NCBI GenBank assembly: GCA_900322175.1
Contig: ONYZ01000014.1
Span: 1-50,311, forward strand
Length of the DNA stretch: 50,311 bases
Direction of reading: 5' to 3'
Source: an uncultured Prevotella sp.
GTDB lineage: Bacteria > Bacteroidota > Bacteroidia > Bacteroidales > Bacteroidaceae
Positions within the stretch are counted from its first letter, which is position 1. Each line of letters starts with the position of its first letter. Positions 45,115-50,311 of this stretch are shown here, in pieces. A program made the position numbers and the translations under genes. A model generated the notes under the pieces. That model ran no database searches. It had not been told where the DNA came from and saw only the letters and a program-made list of their open reading frames with translations.

Positions 45115-46020
45115 ATGGCACTAAACACTTACAATATCAAAAAATGGTATCTCATGCTTACCGGACAAAGCATCTTGCACGTCAACCAAGGCATTGGCCG
45201 GTATTTCTCCACAACAGAACTGAAAGGCTATTATAATAATATGACCGAAAAGGTCAGCCGCCTATCAGAACTACTATGCTCCGACGAGCTCCCTTTAACA
45301 CCTGACGAAAAGGGTGGACAGGTTTACTTCCCCGTTGCCATTTTTCAATACGGACTCGGAGCCTTCGATTTATTCATTGCTTCAGAGGAGAAAGACAAAC
45401 GTTATATTAACAAATTTATGCAGTGTGCAGAGTGGGCTGTTAACCATCAGGAGCCCTCAGGGGCTTGGAACAACTTCTTTTTCCGCTACCCTCAGCATCC
45501 TTACGGAGCAATGGCCCAAGGCGAAGGAGCCTCGTTGTTACTGAGAGCTTATGCACACACCGGCGATAGTAGGTATTTCGACTCAGCCCAAAAAGCCATT
45601 GACTTCATGTTGGAACCACTCAACAAAAACGGCACCTTAGATAATAACATCCTTTTGGAATACACTCACCTTCCAGCCGTCATGAACGGATGGATATTCG
45701 CTTGGTGGGGACTTTATGACTATGTACTGGTGACTAACGACATGGGGAAATACAAAAATATTATGGATAAGTCATGCCAAGCATTGGAAGAAAACTTGCC
45801 GATGTTTACTAACAACTATTGGAGCATGTACGATCTTGCCGGACATATAGCCAGCCCGTTTTACCATCACCTGCATATCGCACAGATGCAAGCTATGTAC
45901 GAGTTGACTGGTCATGACATCTTCAACCAATATGCCCAACGCTGGCAGCATAATGAACAGCGCCACATGTGTCGTTATCGCGCCTTTTGCGTAAAGGTTT
46001 TGCAAAAAATCATAGAATAG
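45115..46020 (+). CDS. D-glucuronyl C5-epimerase-like protein
   Basis: A 301-residue protein resembling the C-terminal catalytic domain of heparan/heparosan glucuronyl C5-epimerase. Matching blocks are AMAQGEGASLLLRAYAHTG (132-150), LLEYTHLPAV-MNGWIFAWWGLYDY (split; 180-203), SMYDLAGH (237-244) and FYHHLHIAQMQ (249-259). By my reading these keep the Glu-Tyr pair (182-183) and the two Tyr (239, 250) equivalent to the catalytic residues of Glce. No signal peptide is apparent. It would convert a glucuronate-type residue to its C5 epimer in or for the polymer; the true substrate is unknown. Confidence 0.72.
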   Translation: MALNTYNIKKWYLMLTGQSILHVNQGIGRYFSTTELKGYYNNMTEKVSRLSELLCSDELPLTPDEKGGQVYFPVAIFQYGLGAFDLFIASEEKDKRYINKFMQCAEWAVNHQEPSGAWNNFFFRYPQHPYGAMAQGEGASLLLRAYAHTGDSRYFDSAQKAIDFMLEPLNKNGTLDNNILLEYTHLPAVMNGWIFAWWGLYDYVLVTNDMGKYKNIMDKSCQALEENLPMFTNNYWSMYDLAGHIASPFYHHLHIAQMQAMYELTGHDIFNQYAQRWQHNEQRHMCRYRAFCVKVLQKIIE

Positions 46021-46021
46021 A

Positions 46022-46053
46022 TTTGGTTTTTCACTAATTTATTCGTACCTTTG
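46022..46053 (+). promoter_or_regulatory. Internal promoter before GT2
   Basis: TTTG at 46022-46025, a 20-nt spacer and TACCTTTG at 46046-46053 make a full match. It gives the last two cluster genes their own transcription start. Confidence 0.7.
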
Positions 46054-46075
46054 CAGCCGCAATTCGAAAAGACTT

Positions 46076-46882
46076 ATGAGGAAAGAGTTAGTATCAGTCA
46101 TAATGCCCACGTACAATGCCAGCAAATACCTTGCTGACAGTATTGAAAGTGTGCTCAAACAGACCTATACTAATTTGGAACTACTCATCACAGATGACGG
46201 ATCTACCGACAGCACTATCGATATATTAAAAGACTACACTCAACGTGACAAGCGCGTCAAGGTAAAATACCTAAAGACAAACAGTGGCCCAGCAATAGCC
46301 CGCAACCACTCTATTCAGCGTGCTAAAGGACGTTATATCGCTTTCTGCGACTGCGACGACCGCTGGATGCCAGAGAAACTAGAACGGCAGATAGCCCTCA
46401 TGACCCGTAAAGATTGTGCTTTGTGTAGTTCTTCGTACCTGATCTGCGACAACGATAATCAGGTAATTGGCATAAACATCTCGCCTAAGCACCTAACACT
46501 GGGTATGATGAAGCGCGACAACAAGATAGGCTGCCTTACAGCCATCTACGATATTAAGCGACTAGGTCACAAGTTCTACATGCCTGCCATACGCAAGCGT
46601 CAGGACTGGGCATTGTTTCTGAATATCTTGAAGGAGTGCCAGATTTGTTTCTGTATCACCGAGCCACTCGCCTACTATCGCAATCGCCATCATTCAGTGT
46701 CGAGTAACAAGTTGTCGCTCATAAAATATAACGTCAACGTATATGAGACGGTCTTCGGTTACACCATATTGAAGGCCTATCTATATTTTCTGTTCCGTTT
46801 CATGCCTACCTATATTTTCAAGGTGCTGAAACGCAACAGCGACAGTAAGAAATATCGTGAACTCAATCGTTCTAATAAATGA
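46076..46882 (+). CDS. GT2-family glycosyltransferase
   Basis: A 268-residue GT-A glycosyltransferase. The N-terminal VSVIMPTYNASKYLADSI, LLITDDGSTDST and the metal-binding DxD-like FCDCDDRWMPEKLE define family 2; QDWALFLNIL is the acceptor-side acidic motif. It would extend the lipid-linked repeat in the cytoplasm. The specificity is not readable. It has a separate full promoter 23 nt upstream of its ATG and sits 29 nt before the initiating transferase. Confidence 0.9.
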   Translation: MRKELVSVIMPTYNASKYLADSIESVLKQTYTNLELLITDDGSTDSTIDILKDYTQRDKRVKVKYLKTNSGPAIARNHSIQRAKGRYIAFCDCDDRWMPEKLERQIALMTRKDCALCSSSYLICDNDNQVIGINISPKHLTLGMMKRDNKIGCLTAIYDIKRLGHKFYMPAIRKRQDWALFLNILKECQICFCITEPLAYYRNRHHSVSSNKLSLIKYNVNVYETVFGYTILKAYLYFLFRFMPTYIFKVLKRNSDSKKYRELNRSNK

Positions 46883-46911
46883 ACGTAGTTAAAAAGGATC
46901 CATAACGGAAT

Positions 46912-47541
46912 ATGACAACCATTAATGAAGGAAATGTTGTAGACGGAATGAATAAGCTGGAACGCTATGTAAAGAGGTTGATAGACCTTTTCGTAGCGAT
47001 TATATGCCTTATCATCTTTTCACCACTGATGCTGATATGCTATATTGCAGTGAAACACGAAGACGGAGGTCCTGCCATCTTTAAGCAGGAACGCATCGGC
47101 ATATTTGGCAGACCCTTCACTATTTATAAGTTCCGCAGCATGCGATTGGATGCCGAAAAGAACGGTCCTGCACTATATCAGCACGATAATGAGACCAGAA
47201 TGACAAAAGTCGGTAGATTTTTACGTGACCACCATTTGGACGAACTACCTCAGCTTTGGAACGTGGTTAAGGGTGACATGTCTTTTATCGGCCCTAGACC
47301 AGAGCGTAAATATTACATCGACCAAATTATGGAGCACGACCAGCGCTACACCTATCTATATCAAGTACGACCAGGCGTCACCAGCTATGCTACATTGTAT
47401 AACGGCTATACCGACACGATGGAGAAAATGCTCCGACGTCTAGAACTCGACCTCTACTATCTAGAACACCGTTCACTTTGGCTCGACTTTAAGCTATTGA
47501 TATTAACTTTTATCAATATCGTCTTCGGCAAGAAATTCTAA
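46912..47541 (+). CDS. Initiating phosphoglycosyl transferase (bacterial sugar transferase)
   Basis: A 209-residue monotopic phosphoglycosyl transferase that attaches the first sugar phosphate to undecaprenyl phosphate. An N-terminal reentrant hydrophobic helix (about 22-45) is followed by KFRSMRLDAE, the catalytic-dyad-type region FLRDHHLDELPQLWNV and the motif SFIGPRPER. It is the short form, without the extra membrane domain of WbaP. Homologues often start at MNKLERYVKR (codon 13, 46948), so the annotated start may be slightly early. Last biosynthetic gene of the cluster. Confidence 0.9.
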   Translation: MTTINEGNVVDGMNKLERYVKRLIDLFVAIICLIIFSPLMLICYIAVKHEDGGPAIFKQERIGIFGRPFTIYKFRSMRLDAEKNGPALYQHDNETRMTKVGRFLRDHHLDELPQLWNVVKGDMSFIGPRPERKYYIDQIMEHDQRYTYLYQVRPGVTSYATLYNGYTDTMEKMLRRLELDLYYLEHRSLWLDFKLLILTFINIVFGKKF

Positions 47542-47633
47542 ATAGCCTGTGTAAGGATACGTCTAAGTAGCTATTGGACTACAGAAGCATCACTTTTTAA
47601 ATTAACCATCTCATAATCAACATTATAACACAA

Positions 47634-47665
47634 GTGATATTTATTATTTATATATCACCATTTTT
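47634..47665 (+). terminator. Possible terminator after the polysaccharide cluster
   Basis: GTGATAT (47634-47640) and ATATCAC (47652-47658) form a 7-bp stem with an 11-nt loop and are followed by CATTTTTA. The stem is AT-rich and weak, so this is tentative. It lies 93 nt after the sugar transferase stop. Confidence 0.4.
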
Positions 47666-47670
47666 AGGCT

Positions 47671-47703
47671 AAATGCAAGAATTATTGTAAAAAGCTTGCA
47701 TTT
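47671..47703. repeat. Inverted repeat overlapping the -33 region of the small gene
   Basis: AAATGCAAG (47671-47679) and CTTGCATTT (47695-47703) are perfect 9-bp arms around 15 nt. The right arm contains CTTG at 47695-47698, which is exactly 20 nt before the TAACTTTG box, so the repeat covers the probable -33 element. Confidence 0.6.
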
Positions 47704-47718
47704 GACCTTAAAATTTTG

Positions 47719-47726
47719 TAACTTTG
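47719..47726 (+). promoter_or_regulatory. -7 box of the 46-codon gene
   Basis: TAACTTTG fits TAnnTTTG. A CTTG 20 nt upstream is one mismatch from the -33 consensus. The ATG follows 24 nt after the box. Confidence 0.55.
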
Positions 47727-47750
47727 CCAGCGGAATTAATCAATAGCACA

Positions 47751-47891
47751 ATGAAGATAACAATTAACACAGACAGAATTGAAAAGAGGTACACGCGCGA
47801 GGAACTCAAAGAGTTTGTTGCGCAGTTGAAGGATGGAACTTACCGCCAGCAGTACATACGCGACTTTAACAAGGAGGTGTGTTCAACATAG
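47751..47891 (+). CDS. 46-residue protein, probably the remaining N-terminus of a larger gene
   Basis: MKITINTDRIEKRYTREEL begins a charged, helical 46-residue product ending in NKEVCST. It has a promoter, but it stops abruptly without any clear domain. In Bacteroides and Prevotella, capsule loci often adjoin a gene for a VirE/VapE-like primase-helicase together with an HU-like gene; this could be what is left of such a gene after deletion. That link is inference from position and general resemblance. It may also be a real small protein. Confidence 0.45.
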   Translation: MKITINTDRIEKRYTREELKEFVAQLKDGTYRQQYIRDFNKEVCST

Positions 47892-47955
47892 GCTATGATA
47901 ATAAACGGCGCAACAAGGGATCAGCTTTTAGAGTGAAAACTAAGTAGCTTTCGAC

Positions 47956-47976
47956 AACAAAACAACTTGTTTTGTT
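47956..47976. repeat. Perfect palindrome, copy 1
   Basis: Arms AACAAAACAA and TTGTTTTGTT around a single C (10-1-10). A near-identical copy lies 66 nt downstream at 48023-48041. Confidence 0.85.
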
Positions 47977-47979
47977 CTT

Positions 47980-48018
47980 AAAGAAGTATCATCTTTCATT
48001 ATAAAAGTGCAGACTTTT
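47980..48018. repeat. Two short hairpins between the palindrome copies
   Basis: AAAGA/TCTTT (47980-47984 with 47992-47996, 7-nt loop) and AAAAGT/ACTTTT (48003-48008 with 48013-48018, 4-nt loop). Each is weak alone; they matter because they sit in line with stronger palindromes on both sides. Confidence 0.5.
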
Positions 48019-48022
48019 GAAT

Positions 48023-48041
48023 ACAAAACAACTTGTTTTGT
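48023..48041. repeat. Perfect palindrome, copy 2
   Basis: Arms ACAAAACAA and TTGTTTTGT around a single C (9-1-9). Twenty bases (48023-48042) are identical to 47957-47976. Confidence 0.85.
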
Positions 48042-48054
48042 TATGGTGTATGAC

Positions 48055-48081
48055 AGTGTATCTTTTCCAAAAAGATACACT
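48055..48081. repeat. Strong hairpin upstream of the HU-like gene
   Basis: AGTGTATCTTTT (48055-48066) and AAAAGATACACT (48070-48081) are perfect 12-bp arms with a 3-nt loop (CCA). The arm start AGTGTATC occurs a third time at 48120-48127, 18 nt before the HU-like start. No run of T follows, so it is not a classic terminator. It lies in the leader of the HU-like gene and could act as operator or RNA structure. Confidence 0.8.
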
Positions 48082-48144
48082 CAACACAATCAACTGATAT
48101 TAAGCGAATTACAAGCAATAGTGTATCAAATAAAAAAAATAGAA

Positions 48145-48579
48145 ATGGCAGTACATATTAAATTGATAAGAAACAACATTAAGAGTAGTAGTTCTTACGG
48201 CAAATATTTCGCCAAAGCTGTAAGTCAGGGCGAAGTAACGATGAGCGAACTAGCCGAAGAAGCCGCCATCAATAGCGGTATATCGAAAGGCGCTTTTATC
48301 AGGGGCGTAACCGAACTTCAAGATATGATGAAACACCGCTTGGCCAACGGCCAGACAGTGGTCATCGAAGGTATCGGTCGCTTTAGTCTGCGCGTTGAGA
48401 GTATTGGTGTCGACGATCCAAAACAGTTTAATATCGGAAGACATATCAAGCGAATCATCTGTGGTTTTCTGCCTGCTGGTAGCCGCATCAACATTGGCAA
48501 AGGCACCAAGAACGGCAACATCCTCTACGACTTCTGCGAGGGTGTAAAGGCTGTATGGCAGAAGGGCTTCAAGCCTTAA
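48145..48579 (+). CDS. HU-like (HU-HIG type) DNA-binding protein
   Basis: A 144-residue protein of the HU-like family common next to Bacteroidota capsule loci. It has MAVHIKLIRNNIKSSSSYGKYFAKAVSQG at the start (given to residue 29 in two parts: MAVHIKLIRNN, KYFAKAV), a helical body with ISKGAFIRGVTELQDMM, and the beta-arm region VVIEGIGRFSLRVE. It probably binds and bends DNA. I chose the ATG at 48145 because homologous sequence begins there; the frame is open from 48007, but that stretch consists of palindromes. Its role for the locus is unknown. Confidence 0.85.
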   Translation: MAVHIKLIRNNIKSSSSYGKYFAKAVSQGEVTMSELAEEAAINSGISKGAFIRGVTELQDMMKHRLANGQTVVIEGIGRFSLRVESIGVDDPKQFNIGRHIKRIICGFLPAGSRINIGKGTKNGNILYDFCEGVKAVWQKGFKP

Positions 48580-48612
48580 GCTTCGTCGAGCACGGTGAAG
48601 TTGAAGAAAGTA

Positions 48613-50191
48613 TCACTTAATCACGACCTTCTTGCCGTTTACAATGTAAAGGCCCTTTTGCGTTGGCTTGCCACTGACGCGGCGACCGTCGATGGTGTAC
48701 CACACATCGGACTTCGGGCCTCTGACATCGACCATCGTCTTGATGCCCGTTGGTATTGCGGCGTCAATCCATTGGAAATAGTCGAAGAAATTTGTTCCTA
48801 AGCCCATTAGAAACGCGGTGCCGCTCTTCAGATGGTCGCTGTCGCTAAAGGTGTTGTCTATGCGATACATGTTGCCTTCACCGTCGGGATGGGCATCGCG
48901 GAAAGCAAGATAATTGCCGTAGGGCACAATCATGTCACCCTTCGAGTGTGCAAACTGTATGCGATGTTGTGGTTCCCAGCCGGTGCAGACATTGTTTGAC
49001 TCCAAGGCATAGCGCATGTCCTCATAGGCGTCGCCCGTCGCAGCTGGCGCATTGCTGGAGTTGGCGGTATTCTTAAGATAGTTGTAGAAGCCGGAGGTGA
49101 AAATCTTGTCAAGACGGGCCCACGCTACCGTCTGGGTGCCCCAAATCGTACCAGGAACCTCTTGCTTAAAGAACATCTCGCTCATGTTTTGGGGAGCCGG
49201 GTAGCTCTTCTCTCCAACGGTAGCTGTGCCGTTGTCTATCTGACTAAGCCAGGCCTTGTTGATGTCGTCATTGCTCATAGTCTTACTGTTCAGCCAATCC
49301 ATAACGCCGGTGTCGAGGAACGACTGTTCGAAGTATTCGTCCAGCTGGTGCTGGGACATAGCGGGGGTGCCGACAATCATGCCGTTCATAATCATTGGAA
49401 GGACAATGGGCAAAGTAACCTGGTCCTGACGGTGGACGGTGGTTACATCATAGCTGGTGCCGTCGTCGTCCAGGTAGTATCGCAAAGTGGCGATGAGGTC
49501 GTAGGGGCCGTCACCGCACATGGTGCCGCGGAAGTGCAACTGGTCACTAAGGCCGTTCTGTTCTATATAGCGTTGCACAGCGAGGGCTACTGCACCGCCT
49601 TGTGAATAGCCAAGGCTGAAACAGCGCCAATCGTCTTTCAGCGGCAAGGTATTGTAAGCACCGTTGAGCTTGTCGTAAAGTTCCAGTCCATAGGTTAAGG
49701 CATCAACGACCTGCTATGCTGTTACTGACTGGACAAGGTAGGGGATGCACCCTGTCACTCGACACACCGTAACCCTCGAAGTCAGGCATGATGACGATAC
49801 TGCGCTTGACGATGCTTTTGTAGGGTGCTTTCTCGTCGTATTCATAGCCTTCGAACAAAGAGGCGAGAACCATAAAGTCGGCTGTGGTGAGTGTAGCGCT
49901 GGTGGGACACTGCGAATTGGCAGTGACGGTATAGTGGCTATACAAGTGTACAGACTCGATGGCAGCGTCCTCCTCCGGTGGCGTTGTAGGCGCCCAGCAA
50001 CACAACAGCGACGATAGCACAATGGGGTCTCCCGTCGCGCTGGTCGATGGGTAGTTGAACTTGTAAACCATTCGGTTACCCAATGTTGTGATGTACGGTT
50101 CCAACGCGGTGGATGGTGTCAGCTCTTGTGCCCATGAACCCTGCACGACTACGCACAGCAGGGCAAACAATGTCAGTAAAGTCTTCTTCAT
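48613..50191 (-). pseudogene. Broken secreted alpha/beta hydrolase
   Basis: A gene for a secreted lipase/peptidase-like alpha/beta hydrolase, now in two pieces. The 5' part (50191-49703) encodes a signal peptide (MKKTLLTLFALLCVVVQGSWA) and runs to DFEGYGVSSDRVHP before entering a wrong frame. The 3' part has the nucleophile motif LGYSQGGAVAL and ends in a Prevotella-type tail (DGRRVSGKPTQKG, NGKKVVIK). One extra base in the G run at 49741-49744 shifts the frame; in the corrected frame (HPYLVQSVTA then QVVDALTYGLELYDKLNG) a TAG at 49714-49716 is a second lesion. Without both, the product would be about 525 residues. Confidence 0.82.
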
Positions 50192-50311
50192 GTTTTCTGA
50201 TTTTTAGTATTCTGCCTTCTATATAACTAAATCTTAACGCATTGACAATCAAGAAAAAGCGCATGCGGCACTTTCGTTCTGTAGTCGCAGGATTTTAGCC
50301 TGTAACCTCTC

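Noticed and set aside
48007-48144. N-terminal extension of the HU-like protein
   Set aside because: The stretch is made of palindromes and hairpins and has no HU-like sequence; the ATG at 48145 fits the family start.
47542-48144. Insertion sequence or integrase remnant at the capsule-locus edge
   Set aside because: No transposase or integrase motif and no matching terminal repeats; the palindromes are internal and the 10-bp direct repeat alone is weak evidence.
49703-49745. Programmed frameshift or stop-codon recoding in the hydrolase gene
   Set aside because: Restoring the product needs both a frameshift and readthrough of TAG, with no slippery heptamer or recoding structure I can see; ordinary gene decay is simpler.
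1-50311. tRNA, rRNA, riboswitch or CRISPR loci
   Set aside because: I looked through the intergenic gaps and found no cloverleaf-like element, conserved rRNA sequence, known riboswitch core or spaced direct repeats.

Overview
The window looks like chromosome from a Prevotella-type member of the Bacteroidota. The evidence is the recurring TAnnTTTG -7 promoter box, several times with TTTG exactly 20 nt upstream; an Nqr sodium pump operon; a large TamB; HU-like, SPOR and PAS-kinase proteins of Bacteroidota type; and a secreted hydrolase with the DGR...KPTQKG-Y-V-NGKKVVIK tail common in Prevotella. I saw no rRNA, tRNA, CRISPR array, insertion sequence or prophage.

Layout. 1-3787 (minus): nqrA-B-C-D and the first codons of nqrE, the Na+-translocating NADH:quinone reductase. 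3910-8334: TamB, starting with GTG directly after its promoter. 8361-15256: short operons of core or accessory metabolism: EamA transporter and truA; a Nudix hydrolase and a flavodoxin-ferredoxin protein; a coupled trio of membrane pseudokinase, DUF4494 protein and YggS; an aminotransferase that runs on into an FtsX-type permease (15253-16500). 16588-19914: two tandem acyl-CoA synthetase paralogues ending at an intrinsic terminator. 19955-24794 (minus): a MORN-repeat protein, a YhcH-family protein, glycogen branching enzyme and a membrane protein in one run. 24920-31568: kdsB, a short J-domain protein, 5'-nucleotidase and nudC, a lipoprotein, then a coupled HU/SPOR protein and zinc-ribbon/FHA protein.

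31598-48579 is the accessory part. Two large PAS histidine kinases are read leftwards; the first has lost the phosphoacceptor His and the N-box Asn, while the second is intact. Divergent from them is an exopolysaccharide/capsule cluster: SLBB export channel, Wzz-type chain-length protein, Wzy-like polymerase, Wzx-like flippase, acetyltransferase, WbsX-like protein, GT4, a glucuronyl C5-epimerase homologue, GT2 and the initiating phosphoglycosyl transferase. It ends in a 46-residue gene fragment, a dense cluster of palindromes and an HU-like gene. The cluster encodes export, assembly and modification but no nucleotide-sugar synthesis and no Wzc-type tyrosine kinase. The final gene (48613-50191, minus) is a secreted alpha/beta hydrolase broken by a frameshift and a nonsense codon.

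The most unusual points are the C5-epimerase homologue inside a capsule operon, the degenerate/intact kinase pair facing that operon, the membrane pseudokinase operon, the palindrome cluster at 47956-48081, and the genes whose promoter box sits only 4-8 nt before the start codon. Everything here was read by eye; family names rest on recognised motifs, not on database searches.
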